Shown in pieces: positions 38,047-47,447 of a stretch of DNA of 64,000 bases (its first letter is position 1; every line of letters starts with the position of its first letter). Position numbers and translations under genes: made by a program. A model generated the notes under the pieces. That model saw nothing but the letters and a program-made list of their open reading frames with translations. It did not search any database and was not told the DNA's origin. Origin of the DNA: Vibrio brasiliensis LMG 20546 (GTDB lineage: Bacteria > Pseudomonadota > Gammaproteobacteria > Enterobacterales > Vibrionaceae); NCBI RefSeq assembly GCF_000189255.1, contig NZ_AEVS01000031.1:1-64000 (forward strand), read 5' to 3'.

Positions 38047-38682
38047 TTAAGCTTCTGATTCTAGCTGTTGGAGCAAAATAACTGCTTGAGTTCTATTTTT
38101 TACACCTAACTTTCTGAAGATCGCGGTCATATGAGCTTTTATTGTTGCTTCTGAAACATTTAATTCATAAGCAATCTGCTTATTTAGCAAACCATCAGAT
38201 AACATTCCAAGAACCTTGTACTGTTGAGGTGTCAAAGTGGCAATTTTCTCAGCTAAATCATTACAGGCAGCATTGTTAGTGATAGAGCCTTCTGGGAAGA
38301 ACGGTTCGCCATTAAGCACTTGGTTTAAAGCGCTCACCAATTCACGCATGTCGCTCGATTTAGGAATGAAACCAAATGCACCATGACTCTTCACTTGGGT
38401 CACGACTGCAGGTTCTTCACTGGCTGAGACAACCACAATTGGTAAATCAGGGTATTCTGCACGCAGCTGGATCAGACCAGACATGCCGTTAGCTCCGGGC
38501 ATTTTTAGATCGAGAAGTAGTAAGTCTGGCTCATCCCCTTTCGCCAGTAACGAAAGAAGAGCATCAAGTGAATCTGCTTCAAGCAAATTCGCACCACTGA
38601 CCGCCATATGCACAGATTGAAACAGGGCATTGCGAAACAGCGGGTGATCATCAGCGATGATTATGGTGTAGGTCGAATCCAT
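38047..38682 (-). CDS. crbR: CrbR-like LuxR-family response regulator
   Basis: A 211-aa NarL-type regulator: receiver domain (residues 5-120) with acidic pocket ADDHPLF, phospho-acceptor D58 in LLLLDLKMPG and the VVSASEE and PKSSD signature residues, then a LuxR helix-turn-helix (LTPQQYKVLGMLSDGLLNKQ; VSEATIKAHMTAIFRKLG). Its position beside actP and the CrbS-like kinase supports the assignment to CrbR, the activator of acs in V. cholerae. It is not adjacent to the kinase gene: actP, DUF4212 and marC lie between them. Confidence 0.85.
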   Translation of the reverse strand: MDSTYTIIIADDHPLFRNALFQSVHMAVSGANLLEADSLDALLSLLAKGDEPDLLLLDLKMPGANGMSGLIQLRAEYPDLPIVVVSASEEPAVVTQVKSHGAFGFIPKSSDMRELVSALNQVLNGEPFFPEGSITNNAACNDLAEKIATLTPQQYKVLGMLSDGLLNKQIAYELNVSEATIKAHMTAIFRKLGVKNRTQAVILLQQLESEA

Positions 38683-38873
38683 GACGTTAACTACTTATGA
38701 CTGTTTGGTTAATAGAATTATTAACATCTTTGCATGTGTGGACAATATTTATGCGCTAAAAGTCTGAAGTGTATCGGGTTTTATTAGCGATATTGCATAT
38801 AGATGCGATGTAAGAAGTGCTAAGTGGCACGTTTAACTATGCCCCTGGTAAAACCAGAGGCACTAAGATGAGC

Positions 38874-40676
38874 TTAAAGCTGGTGGTTGTTCAGATGGCT
38901 GAGAAAGGTCTCTGCATCCATAAATCCGGTGATGCGAGCGTTTGAAACAGACTCTCCATTGGCATCCCAGAACTCAATGGTTGGCAGACCTAAAACGTTC
39001 ATCTCTTTTAGCAACTCGATGTCCTGAGGCTGATTACGTGTTACGTCAGCCTGCAGCAGGACAAAGTTTTTCAGTCGTGATTCGACGTCCTGCTGGTGGA
39101 AGGTGTACTTCTCAAACTCTTTACAAGCCACACACCAGTCAGCATAGAAGTCGAGCATTACAGGTTTGCCAGCTTGTTTTGCCAGAGCGAGTTGTTGCTC
39201 CAGTTGGGTAACATTCTCGATACGGATAAATTCGATCTGACTCTGTTTCTGCTCACTGGCACTATTACCGAAGTAGTAATTAAGCGCGGGCTGAGCTGAA
39301 GCGAATAAGCCGAGTACCGCAACGATGCCAACTACACTCTGTTTCCAGCCGCCGAAAGGCAGTGAGTTCTTGACGTGGTATAGCCAGCCAAATGCTGCCA
39401 GACCAAGTGCTGACCATAAGCCCGTAGCCCATACTTCAGGTAAGATTCGTTCAAGCAGGAAGATAGGTGCGGCAAGTAAAACAAAACCAAACAGGGTCTT
39501 CACACGATCCATCCAGTTGCCCGCTTTTGGCAGCAATTTGTTGCCAAATACCGCCACTAACATCAGTGGAATACCCATACCGAGTGCCAGCGCATAAAGT
39601 GCAACGCCGCCAGTCACTAAGTCGCCACTTTGCGCTACATACAACAGGGCACCTGAAAGCGGGGCCGTGGTACATGGAGAGCAAACCAGACCAGAAATTG
39701 CGCCCATTGCAAACACGCCTAACGAGCTGCCACCTTGTTGTTTATTGCTAAGGTTGTTAAGCCAGGTTTGAACTGAGCTAGGTAGCTGCAGGCTGTATAA
39801 GCCGAACATCGAAAGTGCAAGAGCGACGAAGAGGACACTCAGACCAATTAAAACATAAGGGTGCTGCATTGCCGCCTGAAACTGCATCCCTGCTGAGGCT
39901 ACGACCAGTCCGAGTAGGGTGTAGGTCAGTGCCATGCCCTGAACATAGATAAATGCCAGACCAAGTGCTCGACTATGACTAAGTTTGCCACTACCTAAAA
40001 CGATACTGGTCAGAATCGGGTACATAGGCAGAACACAAGGGGTGAAGGCTAAGCCAACACCCAAAGCTAGAAAGAGAACAGGTGTCCACCAGTTGTCGCT
40101 CAGGCTTGCTGCTAAGTTTGATTCGCTAGAGACTGGCTTGACTGCCGTTGTTGAAGCGGTCGCTTGCTCAACTGGTGTGGTGGTTGCTGTCTGTTGCGGG
40201 ATAACTGCGGCACTGTCCTGGAAGTCAAAACTTGTCAGGTCAATAACACGGGTTTCAGGTGGATAACAAAACCCAGCTTTGGCACAACCCTGATACTGAA
40301 CGATAAGGCGCGCGCCATTTTGGTAATTGGCCAGCGGAACTTCGACAAACAGTGGAGTGGTATAGATATTTACTTCGCCAAAGAACTCATCTTTATGGGG
40401 TTCACCATCGCGCATCTCAATATCGCCCAGAGTGACATTTTCGCCACTGACTGAAATACGATGTTGGTACAGGTAGTAGTCGTCTTTGACTTGCCAGTCG
40501 AGGAAAACGCGATCGCCCTGCTGATAAGAATTGAAAGGAAAGGCTTGGTCGACAGGGACAAAAGTATTGTTGTTCTGGCCAAAACTTGGGGCAGAGTTTG
40601 AATTACCAAACAACGCCATCGCTGGCATTGAAATAACAGAAAACAACAAGACGAAAAGAGATAAGACGACGCGCAT
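38874..40676 (-). CDS. dsbD: Thiol:disulfide interchange protein DsbD
   Basis: Inner-membrane protein that passes electrons from cytoplasmic thioredoxin to periplasmic DsbC, DsbG and cytochrome c maturation. The 600-aa protein has a signal peptide, the N-terminal alpha domain with C131 and C137 (CAKAGFC), a membrane domain with eight helices and the redox cysteines C214 ([10 protein letters not shown]) and in [12 protein letters not shown], and a C-terminal thioredoxin domain with WCVACKEF. All redox cysteines are present. A hairpin (TGCCCCTGG/CCAGAGGCA, 38838-38860) follows the gene but lacks a U-tract. Confidence 0.96.
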   Translation of the reverse strand: MRVVLSLFVLLFSVISMPAMALFGNSNSAPSFGQNNNTFVPVDQAFPFNSYQQGDRVFLDWQVKDDYYLYQHRISVSGENVTLGDIEMRDGEPHKDEFFGEVNIYTTPLFVEVPLANYQNGARLIVQYQGCAKAGFCYPPETRVIDLTSFDFQDSAAVIPQQTATTTPVEQATASTTAVKPVSSESNLAASLSDNWWTPVLFLALGVGLAFTPCVLPMYPILTSIVLGSGKLSHSRALGLAFIYVQGMALTYTLLGLVVASAGMQFQAAMQHPYVLIGLSVLFVALALSMFGLYSLQLPSSVQTWLNNLSNKQQGGSSLGVFAMGAISGLVCSPCTTAPLSGALLYVAQSGDLVTGGVALYALALGMGIPLMLVAVFGNKLLPKAGNWMDRVKTLFGFVLLAAPIFLLERILPEVWATGLWSALGLAAFGWLYHVKNSLPFGGWKQSVVGIVAVLGLFASAQPALNYYFGNSASEQKQSQIEFIRIENVTQLEQQLALAKQAGKPVMLDFYADWCVACKEFEKYTFHQQDVESRLKNFVLLQADVTRNQPQDIELLKEMNVLGLPTIEFWDANGESVSNARITGFMDAETFLSHLNNHQL

Positions 40677-40784
40677 AAAACAGCCACAAAGTTAAATTTG
40701 ATTCATTTTAACTCAATCAGACACGAGAAAGCGCGAATAAGTTTCAACTGGATGGAATTATTGCCGATATTCTTGAACCAGTCT

Positions 40785-40816
40785 CCACACCCCAAAGCAG
40801 ATAGTTCGGGGTGTGG
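40785..40816 (-). terminator. Hairpin after argR
   Basis: CCACACCCC and GGGGTGTGG form a 9-bp GC-rich stem 15 bp beyond the argR stop; the U-tract on the minus strand is poor. Confidence 0.6.
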
Positions 40817-40830
40817 GGTAAGAAAGAGGT

Positions 40831-41319
40831 TTATGAAACGCCTAAACGAGCGCGGACAACTTGCTCGCAGGCATCAATATGGTCGGTATCTTTAGGAATA
40901 ACCAGCACAGTATCATTGCCACCTACGGTTCCGAGAATCTCGGTGTGCGGATCAATATCAACTAGGCGAGCCACAAGTTGTGCACTCCCCGGGTGGGTCT
41001 TAACCACGACCATAGATTGGTTGTGAGTAATGAACTCTATCTGTGAAGAAATTGACGATTCAACACGCACTGGTGCGGTTTCTACCGTTATGCAGTAAAC
41101 CTTTTTACCGCAAGCGTTCTGGACTTTCACGACGCCTAATTGCGAAAGCAGTCGTGACACAGTTGACTGGCTGATACCCTCAAAACCAATTCTAACTAAT
41201 GCTTCTCGCAGTTCATTTTGGGTACTAAAGCTCTGCTGCTGAAGAAGGCGTTTACAGGCGGCAGTCAGAGTCTTATCTTCGCTGTAATCAACTGTGGCCG
41301 AGGTTAGAGTTTCACTCAT
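40831..41319 (-). CDS. argR: ArgR-family arginine repressor, divergent paralogue
   Basis: Arginine-dependent hexameric repressor/activator. The 162-aa protein has the N-terminal winged helix (STQNELREALVRIGFEGISQ, STVSRLLSQLG) and the C-terminal arginine-binding domain (THPGSAQLVARLVD; ILGTVGGNDTVLVIP). The arginine-binding GDDT of E. coli ArgR (D128-D129) is GNDT here (N135-D136). It also has an N-terminal extension of about 10 residues. Together with its place beside arc genes, this suggests a specialised paralogue for arginine breakdown, with the housekeeping argR elsewhere. Two ARG-box-like sites lie about 230 bp upstream. Confidence 0.88.
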   Translation of the reverse strand: MSETLTSATVDYSEDKTLTAACKRLLQQQSFSTQNELREALVRIGFEGISQSTVSRLLSQLGVVKVQNACGKKVYCITVETAPVRVESSISSQIEFITHNQSMVVVKTHPGSAQLVARLVDIDPHTEILGTVGGNDTVLVIPKDTDHIDACEQVVRARLGVS

Positions 41320-41623
41320 GGGAACTCCTCAAAAAAACATGACGTAGGGATACGATTCGTCCATGCGGCTACCAGCACATAACTCCATATAAGTGCTGTC
41401 TATTCGTGAGCAATCACTTCTTTGGTGATTTCATTTTTAGTCTATGGAATAGATTAACACCAAATTTTGTGTGGCATTGTGAAAGAGATCGCCAAACAAA
41501 CAACTGGTCTTTTGGCTGTTTTATTGTGTGAAATTCTGTTGAAGTGTGGATATTTATTCCGCATAGGGAATAAATATCCAGCAATGATTTTGAGAAAAAT
41601 CGATAGGGTGCGAGGTGACTAAT
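41320..41623. other. argR-pyrI gap
   Basis: About 300 bp containing the argR promoter region, an inverted repeat AATCAC-n-GTGATT near 41420, and the tandem ARG-box-like palindrome at 41547-41580. No gene is seen. Confidence 0.6.
41547..41580. promoter_or_regulatory. Tandem ARG-box-like operator upstream of argR
   Basis: TGGATATTTATTCC, a GCATAG spacer, then GGAATAAATATCCA: a perfect 14-bp inverted repeat. Each arm alone matches the core ARG box TGAATwwwwATTCA at 12 of 14, and the arm centres are 20 bp apart, close to the 21 bp of paired ARG boxes. It could instead be a pyrBI terminator, but it has no U-tract. Confidence 0.55.
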
Positions 41624-42088
41624 TTAGCGAGCTTCGGTCATGATTTCGCGAGAGAATACTTTTTCACAGTAGTGACATTTTAGCTGTACGCTTTCCTGTT
41701 TTTGCTGCACTTTAAAGTGACTTTCCACTGGCTCACCGTGTGAAATACAGTTGCTGTTCGGACACTCGAAGACACTCTCAATGCTTTCTGGCAGGGTAAG
41801 GTTAAGCTTGCTAACGACCTTATACTCTTCAATCTGATTCACTGTCGCTTTTGGTGCGTACAGTGCCAGTTGGCTAGCCTGCTCTTTGGTCAGATAGATG
41901 TTCTCAATCTTGATCAGATCTTTTGAGCCGAGAGCCGAGGAAGGTAGGTTCAGACCAATTGTGATGCGCTGATTAGCTTTGTGCATTTTGAAAAGCTTTA
42001 GGATCTTAATACCGATATGCGCAGGAATATGGTCAATAACAGAGCCGTTGCGAATCGCTTCTACCTGAAGTTGAGTTTCTTTCACCAT
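41624..42088 (-). CDS. pyrI: Aspartate carbamoyltransferase regulatory subunit
   Basis: Binds CTP or ATP and zinc and gives allosteric control to the PyrB catalytic trimer. The 154-aa protein has the allosteric domain ([20 protein letters not shown]) and the zinc domain whose cysteines C109, C114, C138 and C141 are at exactly the E. coli positions. It follows pyrB by 17 bp. Confidence 0.97.
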   Translation of the reverse strand: MVKETQLQVEAIRNGSVIDHIPAHIGIKILKLFKMHKANQRITIGLNLPSSALGSKDLIKIENIYLTKEQASQLALYAPKATVNQIEEYKVVSKLNLTLPESIESVFECPNSNCISHGEPVESHFKVQQKQESVQLKCHYCEKVFSREIMTEAR

Positions 42089-42105
42089 GATGTCTCTCCT
42101 GCTTA

Positions 42106-43035
42106 TTAAATGTTTTCGTTAAGAACTAGGGCTAATAGGGCTTCGCGAGCGTAAACACCGTTTTCTGCCTGCTCGAAGTAGTAAGCGTGTTTGGTCTTAT
42201 CTACATCAGTCGTGATTTCATCCACACGTGGAAGCGGGTGCAGAACCTTCAAGTTATCACGCGCTTCTTTGAGTGTTTCCGCCGTCAGAATAAATGCTGA
42301 CTTAATATGAGCATATTCAGACTCATCAAAACGCTCTTTCTGTACGCGAGTCATATAGAGGACGTCTAGTTCTGGAACAACCTCTTCGATATTGGTGTGA
42401 GTGCTGAACTTAATTCCCGCTTCTTCGAGTTCTTCACAGATGTAATCTGGCATTGCGAGCGCGTCAGGTGCAATGAAGAAGAAACGTACGTTATCGAACT
42501 TGGCGAGTGCTTGAGTCAGAGAGTGGACAGTGCGGCCATATTTAAGGTCACCAACGAATGCCACATTAAGATTATCTAACGTCCCCTGCGTCTCATGAAT
42601 CGAGAACAGATCGAGCAGCGTCTGAGTCGGGTGCTGGTTAGCACCGTCACCACCATTGACAATTGGTACACCGTTAGAGAATTCAGATGCGAGGCGCGCA
42701 GCACCTTCTTGAGGGTGACGCATGACAAAGGCATCAACGTAAGACGAGATTACCTGCACTGAGTCAGCCAGAGTTTCGCCTTTTTTAGCCAGTGAAGTGT
42801 TACCACCATTATCAAAGCCAATCACTGTGCCACCTAAACGTTGCACGGCTGTTTCGAATGAAAGACGTGTTCGGGTTGAAGGTTCAAAGAAGCAGCTAGC
42901 AACAACCTTGTTCTTCAGTAACTCTGGGTTAGGCTCAGCTTTCAGTCTTGTCGCAGTATCGACAATCAGCTCTAACTCTTCGCGGCTGAGTTCTGGGATG
43001 GAGATGATGTGCTTGTTAAATAACGAATGCGCCAT
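42106..43035 (-). CDS. pyrB: Aspartate carbamoyltransferase catalytic subunit
   Basis: Condenses carbamoyl phosphate and aspartate, the first committed step of pyrimidine synthesis. The 309-aa protein has the carbamoyl-phosphate motif [12 protein letters not shown], the mobile [11 protein letters not shown] loop and [10 protein letters not shown]. Expression is predicted to be controlled by the pyrL leader and attenuator upstream and by a PurR-like operator over the promoter. Its location inside an arginine deiminase cluster places it beside another source of carbamoyl phosphate. Confidence 0.97.
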   Translation of the reverse strand: MAHSLFNKHIISIPELSREELELIVDTATRLKAEPNPELLKNKVVASCFFEPSTRTRLSFETAVQRLGGTVIGFDNGGNTSLAKKGETLADSVQVISSYVDAFVMRHPQEGAARLASEFSNGVPIVNGGDGANQHPTQTLLDLFSIHETQGTLDNLNVAFVGDLKYGRTVHSLTQALAKFDNVRFFFIAPDALAMPDYICEELEEAGIKFSTHTNIEEVVPELDVLYMTRVQKERFDESEYAHIKSAFILTAETLKEARDNLKVLHPLPRVDEITTDVDKTKHAYYFEQAENGVYAREALLALVLNENI

Positions 43036-43069
43036 AGCAGTTTTCCTCGTCTCGAATCAGGATTACAGA

Positions 43070-43100
43070 CAAAAAAAAGACCCCCTAAAAATAGGAGGCT
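43070..43100 (-). promoter_or_regulatory. pyrBI attenuator
   Basis: On the minus strand CCTCCTA, a T-rich loop, TAGGGGG, then a run of about eight T residues: a Rho-independent terminator between the pyrL stop and pyrB. It begins one base after the pyrL stop codon, as needed for coupling of transcription to leader translation. Confidence 0.85.
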
Positions 43101-43193
43101 TCAAAATAGAATTAATGGAGAAAAAGAAACAGACAACATCCCCGATTCTGGGCGTGCTTTGTAACAGCGCTGGGTGGATGTTAGCCGAGTCAT
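43101..43193 (-). CDS. pyrL: pyrBI operon leader peptide
   Basis: A 30-codon ORF with a strong AAGGAG 7 nt before its ATG. The peptide starts MTRLTSTQRCYKARPESG and ends in SPLILF, encoded by a U-rich stretch (TCTGTTTCTTTTTCTCC) where RNA polymerase would pause at low UTP. The stop codon abuts the attenuator hairpin. In E. coli the longer pyrL (about 44 codons) works the same way: fast UTP supply uncouples the ribosome and allows termination. The peptide sequence itself is not conserved with E. coli; it is the layout that supports the call. Confidence 0.8.
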   Translation of the reverse strand: MTRLTSTQRCYKARPESGMLSVSFSPLILF

Positions 43194-43222
43194 TTTTGTT
43201 CTCCTTAGACAAATTGCGGAGG

Positions 43223-43260
43223 ATTATACGTACAAAAAAACGCCTTGCAAGCGTTTGCGA
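43223..43260 (-). promoter_or_regulatory. pyrBI promoter overlapped by PurR-like box
   Basis: On the minus strand a -35 TTGCAA and a consensus -10 TATAAT are 16 bp apart, about 30 bp before the pyrL ATG. The -35 is inside TCGCAAACGCTTGCAA (43245-43260), which matches the PurR consensus at about 12 of 16 including the central CGCAA/TTGC. A repressor there would block RNA polymerase. Confidence 0.65.
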
Positions 43261-43378
43261 AAACTATCCAGAAATTGGATTTTTATGCGAAGTTCGCATA
43301 TTTTCGCTATGTTTTCTCACCCTTTGTGAGATCTTGCTTGAAGGCGCCTTGTTGGCAATTTTGTATCAAACTGTGTGA

Positions 43379-43443
43379 AAAAAAATGCGGGCTTTATTCA
43401 GGGGGGGATTTCAGGCTCCTTCCCGAATGCCACCCGCATTCCC
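43379..43443 (-). terminator. Large terminator of the arcA-arcC-argF operon
   Basis: On the minus strand AATGCGGG pairs with CCCGCATT and is followed by TTTTTTC. The 47-nt interior can fold further (TTCGGG with CCCTGAA). The gap 43194-43546 otherwise contains only the pyr promoter. Confidence 0.75.
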
Positions 43444-43546
43444 CTGCAGAATACTCTTCACATTTGCAACTGTAGCGACGTTAACGTCTATCTGGTTATT
43501 TCGCTACAGCAGCAATTATTTTGAGTATTAGCAGCAACAATGGTGA

Positions 43547-44557
43547 TTAGTCACCTAGTGTCGCTACCATTACAGCCTTGATAGTGTGCATACGGTTTTC
43601 AGCTTCATCGAATACGATAGAGTGTTTAGACTCAACCACTTCGTCAGTAACTTCTACGCCGTCTTTTAGCTGAGGGTATTCCGCTGCAAGCTGTTTACCT
43701 ACTGTGGTATCTTCACCGTGGAATGCTGGCAGACAGTGCATGAATTTCACATGTGGGTTACCTGTTGCTTTTAGCATCTCCATATTGACCTGGTAAGGCA
43801 TCATTAGGTTGATACGTTCAGCCCATGCTTCTTTAGCTTCACCCATAGATACCCAAACGTCAGTGTATAGGTAGTCACAACCTTGTACGCCTTCTTGAAC
43901 GTCTTCAGTCATAGTGATTTTCGCGCCAGTTTCTTCAGCGATCTCGCGACATTGAGCAACGAGTTCTTCTTCTGGCCAGAATGCTTTTGGAGCGACCAGG
44001 CGGATGTCCATGCCCATTTTAGCTGCGCCAACCATTAGTGAGTTACCCATGTTGTTGCGTGCATCACCAAGGTAAGCAAACTTCATTTCGTGTAGTTGCT
44101 TGCCGCGACCGTGTTCCATCATAGTCAGGAAGTCTGCCAGAATTTGAGTTGGGTGGAATTCGTCAGTCAGACCGTTCCATACCGGTACACCAGCGTAAGC
44201 GCCTAGCTCTTCAACGATTTCTTGACCAAAGCCGCGGTACTCAATGCCGTCATACATGCGGCCAAGAACGCGAGCAGTATCTTTCATAGATTCTTTATGA
44301 CCGATTTGAGAACCAGATGGGCCTAAGTAAGAAACTTGAGCGCCTTGGTCAAATGCTGCAACTTCAAATGCACAACGAGTACGAGTAGACGTTTTCTCGA
44401 AGATTAGAGCAATATTTTTGCCTTTTAGGCGAGGTTGCTCATAGCCGTTGTATTTCGCTTTTTTAAGCTCCGCAGAAAGGTCCAGTAGGTGTTGGATTTC
44501 ACGTGGAGTAAAGTCTAATAGTTTTAGGAAGTTACGGTTGCGTAGGTTGAAAGCCAT
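43547..44557 (-). CDS. argF: Ornithine carbamoyltransferase
   Basis: Interconverts ornithine plus carbamoyl phosphate with citrulline plus phosphate. The 336-aa protein has the carbamoyl-phosphate motif [28 protein letters not shown] and the ornithine/catalytic [11 protein letters not shown]. In this cluster (arcA-arcC-this gene) it would run in the catabolic direction, splitting citrulline (ArcB role), but the protein resembles the anabolic E. coli ArgF/ArgI type, so it may do both. A 167-bp gap from arcC contains an 8-bp stem (CAGAAGCC/GGCTTCTG, 44663-44700) that could be a processing or attenuation site. Confidence 0.93.
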   Translation of the reverse strand: MAFNLRNRNFLKLLDFTPREIQHLLDLSAELKKAKYNGYEQPRLKGKNIALIFEKTSTRTRCAFEVAAFDQGAQVSYLGPSGSQIGHKESMKDTARVLGRMYDGIEYRGFGQEIVEELGAYAGVPVWNGLTDEFHPTQILADFLTMMEHGRGKQLHEMKFAYLGDARNNMGNSLMVGAAKMGMDIRLVAPKAFWPEEELVAQCREIAEETGAKITMTEDVQEGVQGCDYLYTDVWVSMGEAKEAWAERINLMMPYQVNMEMLKATGNPHVKFMHCLPAFHGEDTTVGKQLAAEYPQLKDGVEVTDEVVESKHSIVFDEAENRMHTIKAVMVATLGD

Positions 44558-44724
44558 GATGTTTTCCTTCTTATTAGTGGGCGCTTTCTGGTTGCAGGGT
44601 AAGGGGTAGAAAGCGCAGTAATAAATTGATTGTTCGTTTTAGTTTTGTCGCCGCTGGAGGAGCAGAAGCCTCTTTAATTCAACGAGATATAAGGCTTCTG
44701 ATCTTTCCAAACTTCCGACAGTAA

Positions 44725-45636
44725 TTAACCTTTAGTGATATTGGTGCCCGCAGTACCTTGTAGGATGCGTAGGCCATCTTCTAGAGAGCCGATACCAACC
44801 ACTTTTCCGCCTTGTTTGATGAACTCACATGACGCTTCGATTTTTGGACCCATAGAGCCAGCATCAAATTGATATTTAGCCAGTTCGCTCGGGTTAGTGC
44901 TGCGTAATGCATGTTGAGTTGGTTTGCCCCAATCAAGGTAAACAGCATCAGCGTCAGTCAGGATAAGCAGTGCATCTGCATCTAGCTGTTTAGCCAGGAA
45001 TGCAGCAGACATGTCTTTATCGATTACCGCTTCAACACCAACCAGCTTGCCGTTTTCACGCTTAACCGGAATACCACCGCCGCCAGTACAGATAACCAGA
45101 TGGCCTTCGTCGATAAGCTTAGTGATCGCTTCGTGTTCGATGATGCCAGTAGGCTGAGGGCTAGGAACTACGCGACGGAAGTGTTGGCCATCAGGTTTGA
45201 TTGTCCAGCGGTACTTCTCAGCCAGTTCACGTGCTTCAGCTTCTTCGTAAATAGGACCGATAGGCTTAGTCGGGTCTGCAAATGCCGGGTCATTCGGGTC
45301 AACCGTCATTTGCGTTAACATGCAAGTTGCGTTGATGTTTGGCATCTGGTTTTTGAACTCTTGCATCAGCATGTAGCCGATCATGCCTTGAGTCTCACTG
45401 CCTAATACATCAAGTGGGTAAGGAGAAACCTTTTTGTATTCCAGACCTTGTAGAGCCAGTAAACCAACTTGTGGGCCATTACCATGCACAAGTACTACGT
45501 TGTACTCTTGAGCAATCTGAGAAATGGTCTTAACCGCGATTTCAATGTTCTGGCGCTGAACTTCTGCTTCTAACGGCTCACCGCGACGAAGTAGGGCGTT
45601 GCCGCCTAGTGCTACAACTACTGTTTGTTTAGTCAT
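44725..45636 (-). CDS. arcC: Carbamate kinase
   Basis: Transfers phosphate from carbamoyl phosphate to ADP, giving ATP, CO2 and ammonia: the energy-yielding end of the arginine deiminase pathway. The 303-aa protein has VVALGGNALLRRGEP, VLVHGNGPQVGLLALQ and VICTGGGGIPVKRENGKLVG, all typical of amino-acid kinase-fold carbamate kinases. It lies 58 bp after arcA. Confidence 0.96.
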   Translation of the reverse strand: MTKQTVVVALGGNALLRRGEPLEAEVQRQNIEIAVKTISQIAQEYNVVLVHGNGPQVGLLALQGLEYKKVSPYPLDVLGSETQGMIGYMLMQEFKNQMPNINATCMLTQMTVDPNDPAFADPTKPIGPIYEEAEARELAEKYRWTIKPDGQHFRRVVPSPQPTGIIEHEAITKLIDEGHLVICTGGGGIPVKRENGKLVGVEAVIDKDMSAAFLAKQLDADALLILTDADAVYLDWGKPTQHALRSTNPSELAKYQFDAGSMGPKIEASCEFIKQGGKVVGIGSLEDGLRILQGTAGTNITKG

Positions 45637-45694
45637 TGCTTTAATCTCTCTGCAGGGGCAGGAGCGATTGGGCTCCTGCCGACACGTTATTTAC

Positions 45695-46918
45695 TTAGAT
45701 ACCATCACGCTCGATTGGGCAGCTCATGCAGCGAGCACCGCCACGGCCACGACCTAGCTCATCACCTGGGATAGGTAGAACAGTGATGCCTGCTTTGTCG
45801 TATTTCTCGTTGGTGTAAGTGTTGCCTTCGTAGCCGATAACTACGCCAGGTTTCACGGTTAGAACGTTGTTCGCATCGTTCCACTGTTCACGCTCTGCGT
45901 GGAAGTTGTCGCCACCTGTTGTGATTAGGTTTAGCTTGTCTACGCCAAGTGCTTTCTCGATAGCAGTAACGAAGTAGCCTTCCTCTTTCACGTTTACGGC
46001 ACCAGACTCATCGCCAGTTAGGCTCCAGCACTTAACATCTTTACGCACAACTTCTGGGTAAACAGAGAAGGTGTCTTCGTTCATGTGCGTCATTACTGTA
46101 TCTAGGTGCATGCAAGAGCGGTGTTTAGGTAGCTCCATTGCAATGATTTGCTTCGCTTGACCGTGTTTGAACAGGCCAGATGCTAAGTGTTCAACACCCT
46201 GCGCTGTTGTACGTTCAGACATACCGATAAGAACTGTGCCACGGCCGATAACCAATACGTCGCCGCCTTCGATTGTTGAGTTGTCGTAGTTGATGTTCTC
46301 GTCGTCACCGAAGTACTTAATGAAGTCCTGACCAGCGAATGTTGGGTGCCAGCGGTAGATAGCACGAACATGGTTGGTTTCACGTTGACGAGCCGGTTTC
46401 GCCATAGGGTTGATAGACACACCGCCGTAAACCCAGCAAGAGGTATCGCGAGTGAATAGGTGGTTTGGTAGTGGTTCAATGATGAAATCCGTTGGAGCGT
46501 GTAAGCCTTGCATCATTGAAGAAGATTTCATTGGCATTTCTGCGTAAGAAAGACCACCAGTTAAGATCTTAGCCAGTTCTAGGTTTGGTAGGTCACCAAG
46601 GTAGCAGCGAACGTCGTTAGCGAATGTTTTACCTAGACGGTAATCAGAAACCTGACGGTTTAGTAGCCAGTCTTTTGCTTCTGGAACCGCTAATGTGTCA
46701 GCCAACAGATCGGTAAGAAGAAGAACTTCAACACCCTGGTCACGTAAAGTTTGAGTGAATACGTCGTGCTCTTTACCAGCACGTTCAACTGCCAATACGT
46801 CATCGAATAGCAGGTCGTGACAGTTAGAAGGCGTCAGGTGAGTTAGAGCTCGTCTTGGGCGATGAACAAGAACGCGACGTAATTGACCGATTTCAGAACC
46901 TACGTATAACTTACTCAT
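45695..46918 (-). CDS. arcA: Arginine deiminase
   Basis: Hydrolyses arginine to citrulline and ammonia. The 407-aa protein begins with [19 protein letters not shown] and carries [43 protein letters not shown], and the catalytic cysteine C397 in [13 protein letters not shown] near the C-terminus. It is the first gene of the arcA-arcC-argF operon, with a long upstream region that contains a CRP-like site. Confidence 0.97.
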   Translation of the reverse strand: MSKLYVGSEIGQLRRVLVHRPRRALTHLTPSNCHDLLFDDVLAVERAGKEHDVFTQTLRDQGVEVLLLTDLLADTLAVPEAKDWLLNRQVSDYRLGKTFANDVRCYLGDLPNLELAKILTGGLSYAEMPMKSSSMMQGLHAPTDFIIEPLPNHLFTRDTSCWVYGGVSINPMAKPARQRETNHVRAIYRWHPTFAGQDFIKYFGDDENINYDNSTIEGGDVLVIGRGTVLIGMSERTTAQGVEHLASGLFKHGQAKQIIAMELPKHRSCMHLDTVMTHMNEDTFSVYPEVVRKDVKCWSLTGDESGAVNVKEEGYFVTAIEKALGVDKLNLITTGGDNFHAEREQWNDANNVLTVKPGVVIGYEGNTYTNEKYDKAGITVLPIPGDELGRGRGGARCMSCPIERDGI

Positions 46919-47342
46919 GATCGTATCTCTCTTATTTTATAATTAGTCTTTATTTAAAAACTAATAATTAATTTGTAGGGAATAAAGGTGTGAATTTATT
47001 TATTCACTTATTTTGTTTCTGGAATTCATATTACGCCTGTTGGCACAGGTTTCTTAGAGGTCAATCACAGAACGTTTTTTATGCTCCAACCCTTGTTATA
47101 TAAGGCTTTTAACAATATCTATGCAGTTGTTATTGAGCTGTAACACCCCTAAAAAGCCGTTTGGTACGGAACTTTATGCAGTGAATTATTCAAGATGCTA
47201 GATAAACATTAATTATTAGGAAGAATATGCATTAAAAATATGTTGAGTATTATCTGAATAAGTTTGAAATATGCACTAAATCTTCCTAGATAAGTGATTT
47301 TAGGGAGTGAATTAATCGTTTTATAACAAAATATTTGATGAT

Positions 47343-47364
47343 AAATGTAACCTCGATCACATTA
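47343..47364. promoter_or_regulatory. CRP-like binding site upstream of arcA
   Basis: TGTAA-CCTCGA-TCACA matches the CRP consensus TGTGA-n6-TCACA at 9 of 10 core bases, with A/T flanks. It lies about 430 bp before arcA, farther than usual for direct activation unless the transcript has a long leader. Confidence 0.55.
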
Positions 47365-47447
47365 AGGTTTGATTTATTATTTGGTGGCTTTGATAAAGCG
47401 GATAAATATAATTTATTAAGTTTGATAGATTTTTTAATTACAAGAAA

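Noticed and set aside
38838-38860. Hairpin TGCCCCTGG/CCAGAGGCA as dsbD terminator
   Set aside because: No U-tract on the minus strand and a mismatch in the stem; not listed as a terminator.
42797-43378. Plus-strand open frame of 193 codons opposite pyrB and its leader
   Set aside because: It has no family-like motifs, crosses a proven gene, its leader peptide and its promoter, and lacks a ribosome binding site.
46990-47007. GTGAATTTATTTATTCAC before arcA as an ARG box or CRP site
   Set aside because: Half-sites are 6 bp apart where ARG boxes need 4, and the TGTGA/TCACA spacing is 10 where CRP needs 6. Kept only as an unexplained palindrome.
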